Assembly: GCF_014196505.1 (NCBI RefSeq)
Contig: NZ_JACIDW010000010.1
Location: 102,861 to 166,860, forward strand
DNA: 64,000 bases
Direction: 5' to 3'
Origin: Rhizobium metallidurans
GTDB lineage: Bacteria; Pseudomonadota; Alphaproteobacteria; Rhizobiales; Rhizobiaceae
Made by a program: the position numbers and the translations under genes. The notes under the pieces were generated by a model. The model did no database searches and was not told the origin of the DNA. It worked only from the letters and a program-made list of their open reading frames with translations. This document shows positions 26,347 to 36,052 of this stretch, one piece after another. How positions within the stretch are numbered: position 1 is the stretch's first letter; the number at the start of each line of letters is the position of its first letter.

Positions 26347-28683
26347 TCACGGCAGCGTGTATCCGATCACGTAATCACCCGGCTTGGTGCCGATCGACCC
26401 ATGCCCGCCGGCCACCATCACCACATACTGCTTGTTGTCCGACGTCGTGTAGGTCATCGGCGTCGACTGACCGCCGGCCGGCAGGCGGGCCTGCCACAGC
26501 TCCTTGCCGTCGGTCACGTCATAGGCGCGCAGGTAGTTGTCGACGGCGGCCCCGAGGAAGGCGACGCCGCCCCTGGTGATAACAGGTCCGCCGATGCCGG
26601 GAACGCCGACCTTGAAGGGCAGCGGCAACGGGGTCATGTCGCGAACCGTGCCGTTCTTCAGCTTGTAGGCCGTCTTGCCGGTGACGAGGTCGACGCCGGC
26701 GACATAGCCCCAGGGCGGCGCCTGGCAGGGAATGCCGAGCGGGCCGAGGAACGGGCCCATGAACACGCCGTAGGGCGCGCCGTCATTGCGGTTCAGGCCC
26801 TGTTCGCTGCCCTTCTCGTCCTGTCCCTTCGGCGGGATGTCGGCGGCGGGAACCAGGCGCGAGGTGAAGGCGAGATAGGTCGGCATGCCGAACATGATCT
26901 GCCGTTCCGGATCGACCGCGACCGAGCCCCAGTTGAAGGTGCCGAAATTGCCGGGATAGATGATCGAGCCCTCGAGCGATGGCGGCGTATAGCGCCCCTC
27001 GTATTTGTAGCGGTGGAACTGGATGCGGCATGCGAGCTGATCGAACAGCGACACGCCCCACATGTTCTTTTCTTGAAGCGGCGGCGGCGAGAAGGTGAGG
27101 TCGGAGATCGGCTGCGTCGGCGCGGCACGGTCCTCGGGGATCGTGCCCTGCGGCGCCGGGATTTCCTTGAACGGAATGATCGCCTCGCCGGTGCGCCGGT
27201 CGAGCACGTAAATGTCGCCCTGCTTGGTGGGGGCCACCAGCGCCGGAACGACCGTGCCATCGGCCTTCTTCATGTCGAATAAAACGGGCTGCGCGGGAAC
27301 GTCCATGTCCCACAGGTCGTGGTGCACGAACTGCTGGACCCATTTCAGCTGGCCGGTCTTCATGTCGAGCGCCACCACCGACGACGAGAATTTCTCGACG
27401 TTTGCGCTTCTTCCCATCCCCAGCTGGTCGGGCACCTGGTTGCCGAGCGGCACGTAGATCAGCCCGAGGCCCTCGTCGGCTGACAGAACCGACCAGCTGT
27501 TCGGTGAATTCGTCGTGTAGGTCTGGCCCTCGGGCAGTGGCGTCGTCACATCGGGGTTGCCCGAATCCCAGTTCCACACCAGTTCGCCGGTGCGGATGTC
27601 GAAGGCGCGAATGACGCCGGATTGTTCCTTGGTGGAGTAGTTGTCGTTGACCGCGCCGCCGATGATCAGCTTGCCGTCGATCGCCACCGGCGGCGAGGTC
27701 GAGTAGTAGTATCCCGACGGATTGTACTTCATGCCCTTTTCGAGGCGCAGCGTGCCCTGGTCGGCGAAATCCGTGCAGACCTTGCCGTCGAGCGCGTCGA
27801 GCGCGATCAGCCGGGCATCCGAGGTCGGCAGGTAGACGCGGTCGACGCATGGCGCGCCGCCGGTCGCCGCCGTATCGTGATAGTAGGTGACGCCGCGGCA
27901 TGTCTGGTGCTGCCGGTCTGGGTTCATGCCGGAATTGGCGTCGAACTTCCACTTCTCCTTGCCGGTCTTGGCGTCGAGCGCGATCGCCCAGTTATGCGGC
28001 GTGCACAGATAGAGCGTGTCGCCGACCTTGAGCGGCGTGACCTGGTAGGTCGTCTCGCCGACGTCATCCGGTCGCTTCACGTCGCCGGTTTGGTAGCGCC
28101 AGACCTCCTTCAGCGCCTTGACGTTGCTGGCATTGACCTGATCCAGCGGCGAATAGCGCTGGCCGAAGGGTGTGCGGCCATACTGGTGCCACTCGCCGTC
28201 GGTCACCGTGCCACCGAATGTCGGGGTGCCGGTCATGGCTGTCGGCAGGCTGCCGTTCTGGTCATGCGGGTTCGTCGTCATCGAATAGCCGGCGACCGCG
28301 ATCGCGGCGAGAACAGGAATGGCGAGCGGCCATGGGCTGGCCGGGTAGGGCGTGCCGGTCGTGCCGGAAAAGCCGAGCGGCCGGCGGATCCACGGCGTCA
28401 GCAGCCACAGGCCGAGAAGGATGATCAGGCCGCCGCGCGGCCCGAGCTGCCACCAGTCGAAGCCGACCTCGTAGATCGCCCAGGCGAGCGCGGCGATCAC
28501 AAGCACCGCATAGACCCAGAGCGCCGCCGCCTTGCGCTTCAAAAGCAGCGCCGCCGTCAGCAGGAACATGATACCGGCGAAGAGATAGAAAAAGTTGCCG
28601 CCGAGCAGCACGAGCCAGAGCCCGCCGCCGCCGAGTGCCAGTCCGATCAGAACGAAAAGGAGGGATGTCAAGACGATCGCCAT
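26347..28683 (-). CDS. gcd: Membrane-bound PQQ-dependent glucose dehydrogenase
   Basis: The 778-residue protein has five N-terminal membrane helices (residues about 5-135) followed by a periplasmic eight-bladed PQQ propeller, the architecture of E. coli Gcd. It oxidises glucose to gluconolactone in the periplasm and passes electrons to ubiquinone. Typical blade segments include HNWAIALDAKTGKEKWKFD, GAVNDNYSTKEQSG and KGDIYVLDRRTGEAI-like stretches. ATG 28683 lies nine bases after GGAG and directly precedes TM1. No pqq biosynthesis genes are in the window, so PQQ must come from elsewhere. The 313-bp gap upstream (28684-28996) shows nothing recognisable. Confidence 0.95.
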   Translation of the reverse strand: MAIVLTSLLFVLIGLALGGGGLWLVLLGGNFFYLFAGIMFLLTAALLLKRKAAALWVYAVLVIAALAWAIYEVGFDWWQLGPRGGLIILLGLWLLTPWIRRPLGFSGTTGTPYPASPWPLAIPVLAAIAVAGYSMTTNPHDQNGSLPTAMTGTPTFGGTVTDGEWHQYGRTPFGQRYSPLDQVNASNVKALKEVWRYQTGDVKRPDDVGETTYQVTPLKVGDTLYLCTPHNWAIALDAKTGKEKWKFDANSGMNPDRQHQTCRGVTYYHDTAATGGAPCVDRVYLPTSDARLIALDALDGKVCTDFADQGTLRLEKGMKYNPSGYYYSTSPPVAIDGKLIIGGAVNDNYSTKEQSGVIRAFDIRTGELVWNWDSGNPDVTTPLPEGQTYTTNSPNSWSVLSADEGLGLIYVPLGNQVPDQLGMGRSANVEKFSSSVVALDMKTGQLKWVQQFVHHDLWDMDVPAQPVLFDMKKADGTVVPALVAPTKQGDIYVLDRRTGEAIIPFKEIPAPQGTIPEDRAAPTQPISDLTFSPPPLQEKNMWGVSLFDQLACRIQFHRYKYEGRYTPPSLEGSIIYPGNFGTFNWGSVAVDPERQIMFGMPTYLAFTSRLVPAADIPPKGQDEKGSEQGLNRNDGAPYGVFMGPFLGPLGIPCQAPPWGYVAGVDLVTGKTAYKLKNGTVRDMTPLPLPFKVGVPGIGGPVITRGGVAFLGAAVDNYLRAYDVTDGKELWQARLPAGGQSTPMTYTTSDNKQYVVMVAGGHGSIGTKPGDYVIGYTLP

Positions 28684-28996
28684 GAGGCCGGTCTCCAACT
28701 GAAATGCACCGAGCTCCCGGGGGGGATGGGGAGCGATCAGGAATGCACGCAAACGGCGACAAAATCGTCTTGGCCGAAAGCGTCATCAGCGGAAATAGAG
28801 CGAGCTGCTTGCCTTTCAACCGCCACAATCTTGGCGCGCCGGCAAGGGTCTAAAATAGATGGCGGAATACGGATTTACGGGCGATCACTGAAGGCAGACC
28901 GCGCCGGACGCCACATAAAAGCCATGAAATCCCGGCGCCTTGATCGCGACAAGACGTCAGGCAAACGCTAGCGTCTCGGTAGTGGAAACCGAGCGA

Positions 28997-30496
28997 TCAC
29001 GTTCCGCAAAATGTCTGCAGAACCTGCTCCTCGGGCTTCGGCGGCTCCATATAGGCGGCGAATTGCGCGCGCTCCTCATAGGGTTTGGCGAGCACGTCGA
29101 GCAGCGCTTCGAACAGCGAGAAATCCGCATCCTCGACAGCGGCAACGATCGCCTGCTCGATGCGGTGATTGCGCGGGATGACGGCGGGGTTGACGCCAAG
29201 CATGGCGACGCCGCGTTCGGTGCCGGTGGTCGTCTCGCGCGCAAGTCGCTCCCGCCAGCGCGCAAGCCATTCCGCCGCCGCCGTGCCGTCGCTGAACGTC
29301 TTGAGGAACGCGTGTTCGGCGCCGTCGTCGACGGCCAGATGCGACAGGCGCCGGAAGGTCAGCGTGAAATCGGCCTGGCCGGCCTGCATGGTCGAAAGCA
29401 GCGACTGGATCAGCGAGAGATCGTCGTCTTCCACATCAGCAAGACCGATCTTTTCGCGCATCCCCCGCATCCAGTGCAGCTGGAAGCGTTCGCCATAATC
29501 CTTGATGACCACATTGGCGGTCTCCACCGCCTTCTCCTGATCGGCGTTGATCAGCGGCAGCAGCGTTTCACCGAGCCGCGCCAGGTTCCATTGGCCGATG
29601 CCGGGCTGGCTCGCATAGGCGTAGCGGCCGTTCTGGTCGATCGAGGAGAACACCGTGCCGGGATCGTAGGCGTCCATGAAGGCGCAGGGGCCGAAGTCGA
29701 TGGTTTCGCCCGAAACGGTCATGTTGTCGGTGTTCATCACGCCATGGATGAAGCCGACATGCAGCCACCTGGCGATCAGCGCCGCCTGCCGTTCGGCGAT
29801 AGCCTCGAACAGCGCGATATAGGGATTGGCGCCGTCCTTCAGCTCCGGATAATGCCGGTCGATGACATAATCGGCGAGTGCCCGCACGCCTTCGGTATCG
29901 CCGCGCGCCGCGAAGAACTGGAAGGTGCCGACCCGGATATGGCTCGCCGCCACGCGGGTGAAGACGGCGCCCGGCAGGATCTGTTCGCGATAGACGGGCT
30001 GGCCCGTGGAGACGGCGGCCAGCGCCCGCGTCGCCGGCACGCCGAGCGCATGCATGGCTTCGCTGACGATATACTCGCGCAGCACCGGCCCGAGCGCCGC
30101 GCGCCCGTCGCCCCGCCGCGAAAACGGTGTGGCCCCGGCACCCTTCAGCTGGATGTCGCGGCGCTTTCCGTGTTTGTCGATCACCTCGCCAAGCAGGATC
30201 GCCCGCCCGTCGCCCAGTTGCGGCACGAAGCTGCCGAACTGATGCCCGGCATAGGCCATGGCCAGCGGATCGGCGCCCTCAGGCACGAGATTGCCGGAAA
30301 AGATCGCGGCGCCATCGCGCTTCAGAGCCTCGACGTCGAGCCCGAGGTCGTCGGCCAGCGGTTCGTTGAGCTTGATCAGCCACGGTTCGGCGGCCGAGGA
30401 CGGCGCCTGCCGCGCGAAGAAGTTCCGCGGCAACCGCGCATAGCTGTTGTCGAAGGGAAAGGGGCGGGACGTGGGTGCATCCGAAAGAATGGTCAT
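28997..30496 (-). CDS. selO: Protein adenylyltransferase SelO (YdiU family)
   Basis: The 499-residue product matches SelO, a pseudokinase-fold enzyme that transfers AMP from ATP to Ser/Thr/Tyr residues of proteins, linked to redox stress. Conserved parts are YAGHQFGSFVPQLGDGRA, the LKGAGATPFSRRGDGRA loop, GVMNTDNM and TIDFGPCAF(M)D. It ends in CGT, the cysteine position that is selenocysteine in some eukaryotic homologues. Two starts are possible, ATG 30496 and ATG 30502, neither with a good ribosome-binding site. The codon pattern is typical for the region. Confidence 0.93.
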   Translation of the reverse strand: MTILSDAPTSRPFPFDNSYARLPRNFFARQAPSSAAEPWLIKLNEPLADDLGLDVEALKRDGAAIFSGNLVPEGADPLAMAYAGHQFGSFVPQLGDGRAILLGEVIDKHGKRRDIQLKGAGATPFSRRGDGRAALGPVLREYIVSEAMHALGVPATRALAAVSTGQPVYREQILPGAVFTRVAASHIRVGTFQFFAARGDTEGVRALADYVIDRHYPELKDGANPYIALFEAIAERQAALIARWLHVGFIHGVMNTDNMTVSGETIDFGPCAFMDAYDPGTVFSSIDQNGRYAYASQPGIGQWNLARLGETLLPLINADQEKAVETANVVIKDYGERFQLHWMRGMREKIGLADVEDDDLSLIQSLLSTMQAGQADFTLTFRRLSHLAVDDGAEHAFLKTFSDGTAAAEWLARWRERLARETTTGTERGVAMLGVNPAVIPRNHRIEQAIVAAVEDADFSLFEALLDVLAKPYEERAQFAAYMEPPKPEEQVLQTFCGT

Positions 30497-30560
30497 AGGC
30501 ATTAGGTAGGGCTCGGCCACTCCCGGCGCAAGCGCCCAAGTGCCTTGCGCGCGCCAGGCG

Positions 30561-31091
30561 TTATCGATTGCGACCGCCGCCACCGCCACCGCCACCACCA
30601 CCACCACTACCGCCGCCACCACCGCCACCGCCGCCGCCCTTGCCGCCACCGCCTCCGCCCTTGCCGCCGCCGCCCTTGCCGCCGCCACCGCCACCCTTGC
30701 TACCGTCACGGGAAGACGCTTGCGCGCTGGTGCCGGTGTCGTCGGGGAATTCGACCGGCGACGCGGACTTGACGATCGTGTTGGCGCGATAGGGAACGAT
30801 GTTCGCCGCCTGCAGCTCGCCCTCGGCCTTTTCGCAGTCGTAGCGCGTGCTGCCGCCGTTGCGGATCAGGACCTGGCTGCCCTTGCTTCGCACGAACACC
30901 ATGTCGTGGCCGACAAGCCGCGAACTCCTCTTGCCCAGCCTCTCGCTTTTCATCTGATAGAAGGTGCCGTTGACGCTGAGCACCGATGTCTCCCAGGAGA
31001 TGTCGACCGATGGGCTGCCACCGCATTTCTGGTAGGCTTGCGCGCTGCCCGAGATAAGAACGGCGGTTGCCGTGATGAGATATAGACGCAT
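30561..31091 (-). CDS. Exported protein with a polyglycine tail
   Basis: The 176-residue product has a signal peptide (MRLYLITATAVLISGSAQA), a mature domain of about 100 residues with two cysteines (YQKCGGSPS, RYDCEKAEG), and a C-terminal tail of more than 40 residues that is almost all glycine broken by lysine and serine, ending RNR. No family is recognised. The tail is encoded by repeated CCGCCACCG-type triplets (30567-30710), which could change length by slippage. ATG 31091 is chosen because it starts a clean signal peptide. Confidence 0.72.
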   Translation of the reverse strand: MRLYLITATAVLISGSAQAYQKCGGSPSVDISWETSVLSVNGTFYQMKSERLGKRSSRLVGHDMVFVRSKGSQVLIRNGGSTRYDCEKAEGELQAANIVPYRANTIVKSASPVEFPDDTGTSAQASSRDGSKGGGGGGKGGGGKGGGGGGKGGGGGGGGGGSGGGGGGGGGGGRNR

Positions 31092-31273
31092 GTGCCCCCG
31101 CTCTCGTTTTCGCCGGCGGCCCTGGCGCGTCGGCGCTCCTCGATGCGAGCTTGAGCGCCTTGGCGGCGAAGGCAATTCGGACATAGGAGGTAGGCCGCGC
31201 CCCGATTGCTGCGGGCTGGCCGGGGTGGTAGGATAAAATCGTACCTCCAGACGCCAGGACGCGGGAGACGAAC

Positions 31274-31531
31274 ATGGAAAAGCTCAGCATCACCTTGCCG
31301 GCTGAAATGGTCGATGTGATCAATGCCGAGATCGACGCCGGCGCCTTCGCCTCGACCAGCGAAGTCATCCGCGCCGCCATGCGCGCCTGGATGCGCCAGG
31401 AGGAAGAGCACAAGGAACGCATCGCCGCCATCAGGGCGCGGGTGCGGGAATCGCTCGATGATCCCAGGCCGAGCCTGAGCAGCCAGGAGATGCGGGCCGC
31501 GATCGACGCACTCTACGAAAAGCACCGGTGA
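31274..31531 (+). CDS. parD: ParD-type antitoxin
   Basis: The 85-residue product begins MEKLSITLPAEMVDVINAEI with a following STSEVIRAAMRAWMRQEE, the ribbon-helix-helix pattern of ParD antitoxins. It should neutralise the ParE toxin encoded three bases downstream and repress the promoter. ATG 31274 follows GGGAGA eight bases upstream. This is a second, distinct ParDE pair; its sequences differ clearly from the pair at 4870-5438. Confidence 0.9.
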   Translation: MEKLSITLPAEMVDVINAEIDAGAFASTSEVIRAAMRAWMRQEEEHKERIAAIRARVRESLDDPRPSLSSQEMRAAIDALYEKHR

Positions 31532-31534
31532 GCG

Positions 31535-31849
31535 ATGAGCGGCTACCGGGTGGAATATCTGCCAGCGGCGTTCACCGGTATCGCGGAAATATTCAGCTAT
31601 GTATTGGGCAGCAGTCAGAGCCCGCTGACGGCCGAGCGTTATATTGACCGTCTCTATGAGCGCTGCGAACATATAGCCGACGCGCCTTTCGGCGGGGTTT
31701 CGCGCGCCGACCTGGGGCTCGACCTCAGGATGGCCGTTTTCGAGCGCAGCATCGTCATACTCTATCGTGTCGAGGCCGACACCATCCTCATCACCAACAT
31801 CTTCTCCGGCGGTCGCGACTACGAAACGCTGATGCGCGACCATCGCTGA
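31535..31849 (+). CDS. parE: ParE-type toxin
   Basis: The 104-residue product has the RelE/ParE fold pattern: YRVEYLPAAFTGIAEIFSYV, YIDRLYERCEHIADAPFGG and the C-terminal strands VILYRVEADTILITNIFSGG RDY. ParE toxins inhibit DNA gyrase; the target has not been shown here. It is three bases downstream of its antitoxin gene and certainly co-translated. The gene ends 160 bp before the MFS exporter start, in a stretch without other features. Confidence 0.9.
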   Translation: MSGYRVEYLPAAFTGIAEIFSYVLGSSQSPLTAERYIDRLYERCEHIADAPFGGVSRADLGLDLRMAVFERSIVILYRVEADTILITNIFSGGRDYETLMRDHR

Positions 31850-32011
31850 TACACCCATACGCTGAGGTCACATCAGCCTTGCCATTTAAGCATAACCCCG
31901 CCACATTTGCGGGCGTATATAAAAACTTCATTCACCCTTGGCGCCAAGCCATTTCATGCCGCGGCGATTGCCTCTGCGCTTGAGCCGCGTATTCGCGAGC
32001 GATCCCGGACG

Positions 32012-33463
32012 ATGTCGGATCAGATCTACCAGGCGGCCGCCCTTGGCCGCCCCCAGCCCAATTTCCGCGTCGTCGCGATGATCATCGCCAGCGCCATGTT
32101 CATGGAACAGCTGGACGCCACGGTTCTGGCCACCGCACTTCCCACCATGGCGCGCGATTTCGGCGTCTCCGCGCCGTCGATGAGCATCGCGCTCACCTCC
32201 TATCTGCTCAGCCTCGCCATCTTCATTCCGGCGAGCGGCCTGATTGCCGATCGCTTCGGCTCGCGCACCGTCTTCCGCTCGGCCATCGCCGTTTTCGTCG
32301 TCGGCTCGATCTGCTGCGCGCTGTCGCCCAATCTCTGGTCTCTCGTTCTTTCCCGCCTGCTGCAGGGGCTCGGCGGCGCCATGATGATGCCGGTCGGCCG
32401 GCTCGTGCTTCTGCGCAGCGTCGCCCGCAAGGACATGGTCAACGCCATGTCGTGGCTATTGGTGCCGGCGCTGATCGGCCCGATCCTCGGCCCTCCTGTT
32501 GGCGGCATGATCGTCACCTATCTCGACTGGCGCTGGATCTTCTACATCAACGTGCCGATCGGCATCCTCGGTTTCGTCCTGGTCTCGATCTTCATCGAGA
32601 ACTTCAAGGGCGAAACGAAGAAGCGCTTCGATACGGTCGGCTTCATCCTGTCGGGCATCGCGCTCGGCTCGCTGCTCTTCGGCTTCGAGAGCTCCAGCCG
32701 TCCGGGCGAGGGGATGTTCGCGCTGTTCCTCATCGCGATCGGCCTGCTCTTCGGCATCGCCTATCTCAGGCACGCGCGAAAGCACCCCGCGCCGATCATG
32801 GATTTCTCGCTGATGAAGGTGCCGAGCTTCGGCACCTCTGTTATCGCCGGTTCGCTGACCCGCATCACGCAGGGCGCGCAACCCTTCCTTCTGCCGCTCT
32901 ATTTCCAGCTCGGCTTCGGCCTCTCCGCCGCCAAGGCCGGCCAGCTGGTGACGGCAGCCGCCATCGGCTCCATGGCGATGAAGGCCTTCGCGCCGAGGAT
33001 CCTGCGCCGCTTCGGATTCCGCAACGCGCTCATTTTCAACGGCTTTACCGCTACCTTCGGCTATGCGCTCTGCGCCTTCTTCCGGCCGGACTGGCCGCTC
33101 GGCCTGATCTTCGCCGTGCTCGTCATGTGCGGTTTCTTCATGTCGTTCCAGTTCACCGCCTACAATACCGTCGCCTATGACGCGATCGAGCGCGACCGGA
33201 TGAGCGCGGCCACCAGCTTCTACACCACCTTCCAGCAGCTGATGCTGTCGCTCGGCATCTGCGTCGGCGCCTTCGTGCTGCATGTGTCGATGACGGTAAC
33301 CGGCAGCGGCGACACGCCGCAACTGCGCGACTTCTCGGCCGCTTTCCTGTTCGTCACCGCGGTCTCGCTCACCGCCACCTTCTGGAACCTGCGCTTCTCC
33401 CGCACCGCCGGCGCCGACATCAGCGGCCACGGCGGCAACAAGGCGGCCCACGCCGAGCACTGA
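32012..33463 (+). CDS. MFS transporter, DHA2 (EmrB/QacA) type
   Basis: The 483-residue protein has about fourteen membrane segments. The TM1 motif MEQLDATVLATALPTMARDF is the DHA2 motif D1, and IADRFGSRTVFRSAIAVF is motif A after TM2; WRWIFYINVPIG is typical of EmrB-like drug exporters. It should be a proton-coupled efflux pump of the inner membrane. ATG 32012 leaves a cytoplasmic N-tail of about 20 residues; the longer upstream frame is unlikely. No EmrA-type adaptor is adjacent. Confidence 0.92.
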   Translation: MSDQIYQAAALGRPQPNFRVVAMIIASAMFMEQLDATVLATALPTMARDFGVSAPSMSIALTSYLLSLAIFIPASGLIADRFGSRTVFRSAIAVFVVGSICCALSPNLWSLVLSRLLQGLGGAMMMPVGRLVLLRSVARKDMVNAMSWLLVPALIGPILGPPVGGMIVTYLDWRWIFYINVPIGILGFVLVSIFIENFKGETKKRFDTVGFILSGIALGSLLFGFESSSRPGEGMFALFLIAIGLLFGIAYLRHARKHPAPIMDFSLMKVPSFGTSVIAGSLTRITQGAQPFLLPLYFQLGFGLSAAKAGQLVTAAAIGSMAMKAFAPRILRRFGFRNALIFNGFTATFGYALCAFFRPDWPLGLIFAVLVMCGFFMSFQFTAYNTVAYDAIERDRMSAATSFYTTFQQLMLSLGICVGAFVLHVSMTVTGSGDTPQLRDFSAAFLFVTAVSLTATFWNLRFSRTAGADISGHGGNKAAHAEH

Positions 33464-33474
33464 GGGCGGTCAGC

Positions 33475-33616
33475 CGTCTGCCGGACATCTCCCCCACAAG
33501 GGGGGAGATCGTCTCGCGGTTAAGGTCTGCGCCAAACAATCAAGGTTGGAGCGAGCGGCTGCCACCAGCCAATCTCCCCACTTGTGGGGGAGATGCCCGG
33601 CAGGGCAGAGGGGGGT
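33475..33616. repeat. RIME-like palindromic intergenic element, copy 1
   Basis: Two palindromes, ATCTCCCCCACAAGGGGGGAGAT near the left end (arms ATCTCCCCC/GGGGGAGAT) and TCTCCCCACTTGTGGGGGAGA near the right end, are joined by about 60 bp. The outer GTCTGCCGGACATC also mirrors GATGCCCGGCAGGGC. The same motifs recur at 37447-37591 and 49294-49460. The layout fits the Rhizobium-specific intergenic mosaic elements. Confidence 0.75.
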
Positions 33617-33640
33617 ACCCCACGGCACTCCGCAAGCGGA

Positions 33641-35749
33641 TTACATCTTCCCCGCCACCTTCACCGCAAACGCATACTCGAACGCAACCTCTTCCAGCCG
33701 CTGGAAGCGCCCGGACGCGCCGCCATGGCCGGCGTCCATGTTGGTCTTCAGCAACACCGGCGCGCCGCCGGTCGATTTGTCGCGCAGCTTCGCCACCCAT
33801 TTGGTCGGCTCCCAATAGGTCACGCGCGGGTCCGTCAGGCCGCTCAGCGCCAGGATCGGCGGGTAGGGCTTGGCTTCCACATTGTCGTAGGGCGAGTAAG
33901 CTGCGATCTGGTCGTATTCCTCGCGGCTGTCGATCGGGTTGCCCCATTCCGGCCATTCCGGCGGGGTCAGCGGCAGCGTGTCGTCGAGCATGGTGTTCAA
34001 CACGTCGACGAAGGGAACGGCGGCGATGACGCCGGCGAATTTTTCCGGCGCCATGTTCGAGATCGCCCCCATCAGCATGCCGCCGGCCGAGCCGCCCTCG
34101 GCGATGATGTTTGCGTAGGAAGTGAACTTCTGTTGATTCAGATAGTCGGCCGCCGCGATGAAGTCCTTGAAGGTGTTGGTCTTCTTTTCCATCTTGCCGT
34201 CTTCGTACCACGCAAAGCCCCGGTCCTTGCCGCCGCGGATATGGGCGATGGCATAGACGAAGCCGCGGTCGACGAGCGACAGGCAGTTGGTGTTGAAGCT
34301 CGCCGGAATGGTCACGCCATAGGCGCCGTAGCCGTAGAGCAGGCAGGGGGCGGAGCCGTCGAGCCGCGTATCCTTGCGATAGAGCAGCGTCACCGGCACC
34401 TCGACGCCGTCCCAACCAGGCGCGAACACGCGGCGGGTGACATAGTCGTCGATATTGTGGCCCGAGGGCACTTCCTGCGTCTTCAACAGCGTGCGCTCGC
34501 GCGTCACCATGTTGTAGTCGTAGAGCTGCGATGGCGTCGTCATCGAGGAATAGGAGAAGCGGATCACGTCGCTGTCGTATTCGGCGGCACCCTGCAGGCC
34601 GAGCGAATAGGCCTCTTCAGCAAAGCCGATCGCGTGCTCCTCGCCGGTCGCCCGGTCGCGGATCATGATCTGCGGCAGGCCGTCCTTGCGCTCCAGCCAC
34701 AGCAGGTGGCGGGCATAGGCCATGTGGCTGATGATGAGCGTGCCCGGCTTGTGCGGCACCACCTCTCGCCAGTTTTCCTTGCCGGGATTGTCAACCGGCG
34801 CTTCCACGATCTTGAAATCCTTGGCTTCGCCGTCGTTGGTGAGGATGTAGAACACATCGCCGCCCTCGGTCAGCGTGTACTCGATGCCCTCTTCGCGGGC
34901 CGCCACCAGCTTCGGCTTGGCGGTGAGGTCGCCGGTCGGGATCAAGAGATATTCCGAGGTCTCGTGGTCGTGAATGTCGATGAAGATGAAGTCGTCGAGC
35001 AGCGAACCGCCGACGCCCATGAAGAAGCCGGCATCCTCTTCCTCGTAGACCAGCCGATCTTCCGATTGCGGCGTGCCGATGATGTGGTGGAACACCTTGG
35101 AGGGGCGGTGGTTCTCGTCCAGCGCCGAATAGAAGAAGCTCTTGCCATCGGGCGCCCAGGCGCCGCCGCCGCCGGTGTTCTCGATCAGATCGGGCAGGTC
35201 CTCGCCGGTCTTCAGGTCGCGAACCTTCAGCGTGTAGAACTCCGAGCCCTTGTCGTCATAGCCCCAGATGCCGCGATCGTGGTCGGTGGAATGGTCGATG
35301 CCGGCCAGCCGGAAATAGGCCTTGCCTTCCGCTTCCTTGTCGCCGTCGAGCAGCACGGTGCGCTGGCTCTCATCCTTGATGTCGGCGTCGCGCGGAATGC
35401 GGAAATAGCGCGGCTGTTCGCCGCCGGTCACGAAGAAGGTGCCGTAGGCGAAAGGCCCGTCCTTCATCGGGATCGAGCTGTCGTCCTCCTTGATACGCCC
35501 GCGCATCTCGGCAAACAGCGTCTTCTGCAGTGGCTTGGTGTCCTCCATCGCCGCGTTCATATAGGCGTTTTCCGCCTCCAGATGCTTGCGGATCTCGGGA
35601 TCGAGGATCGAGGGATCCTTGAACATCGCCTGCCAGTTGTCGGCGCGCAGCCAGGCGTAATCGTCCGTGCGGGTGATGCCGTGACGCGTGTCTGAACGCG
35701 GCTTCTTCGGTGCGACGGGCGGGTTCGGCAGATCTTTGAAGACGGACAA
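33641..35749 (-). CDS. ptrB: Oligopeptidase B (prolyl oligopeptidase family)
   Basis: The 702-residue product is a serine peptidase that cuts short peptides after basic residues in the cytoplasm. It has an N-terminal seven-bladed propeller and a C-terminal alpha/beta hydrolase with Ser554 (GGSAGG), Asp640 (LTDPRV) and His675 (AGHGG) as the expected catalytic triad. The family signature AHIRGG is present (YAIAHIRGGKDRGFAWYE). The start is a TTG at 35749, six bases after GGAG; no ATG lies in a suitable place, and the next Met is 41 residues in. It is transcribed alone and ends within 25 bp of the RIME element. Confidence 0.95.
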   Translation of the reverse strand: MSVFKDLPNPPVAPKKPRSDTRHGITRTDDYAWLRADNWQAMFKDPSILDPEIRKHLEAENAYMNAAMEDTKPLQKTLFAEMRGRIKEDDSSIPMKDGPFAYGTFFVTGGEQPRYFRIPRDADIKDESQRTVLLDGDKEAEGKAYFRLAGIDHSTDHDRGIWGYDDKGSEFYTLKVRDLKTGEDLPDLIENTGGGGAWAPDGKSFFYSALDENHRPSKVFHHIIGTPQSEDRLVYEEEDAGFFMGVGGSLLDDFIFIDIHDHETSEYLLIPTGDLTAKPKLVAAREEGIEYTLTEGGDVFYILTNDGEAKDFKIVEAPVDNPGKENWREVVPHKPGTLIISHMAYARHLLWLERKDGLPQIMIRDRATGEEHAIGFAEEAYSLGLQGAAEYDSDVIRFSYSSMTTPSQLYDYNMVTRERTLLKTQEVPSGHNIDDYVTRRVFAPGWDGVEVPVTLLYRKDTRLDGSAPCLLYGYGAYGVTIPASFNTNCLSLVDRGFVYAIAHIRGGKDRGFAWYEDGKMEKKTNTFKDFIAAADYLNQQKFTSYANIIAEGGSAGGMLMGAISNMAPEKFAGVIAAVPFVDVLNTMLDDTLPLTPPEWPEWGNPIDSREEYDQIAAYSPYDNVEAKPYPPILALSGLTDPRVTYWEPTKWVAKLRDKSTGGAPVLLKTNMDAGHGGASGRFQRLEEVAFEYAFAVKVAGKM

Positions 35750-36052
35750 GGAAAGCTCCGGGGTCGGATTTCAGGTTGTGAAGAGATAGAGACGCCGGCG
35801 CCGCCGATCAAGCGCCAAAAGCCGCCCACGAGAGCACCATGCGAAGGGGCCGCGCGATCCCGGGCGGTCGCTGGCGAACCGCATCCGTGCAAAACCCGGG
35901 GAATGCCCGTTTTGCCTTGATGTGACCACAATATTTAAGAAAGTCCCCACTCATCCTGCGGAATTCCGCCATCGCCGGCTGGCCCGAAAACGGCCTTGGC
36001 CGCTCCCGCCGCGCGGCGTTCCGCAATGAGCTTGCAAAGGACTTCTCCCGTA

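Noticed and set aside
28940..30505. 521-codon plus-strand frame over selO
   Set aside because: Antisense to selO, which has all family motifs; no ribosome-binding site.
30497..30709. N-terminal Ala/Val-rich extension of SelO
   Set aside because: It is the shadow of the polyglycine-coding triplet repeat on the same DNA.
33584..35695. 703-codon plus-strand frame over oligopeptidase B
   Set aside because: Shadow of ptrB; the catalytic triad is on the other strand.
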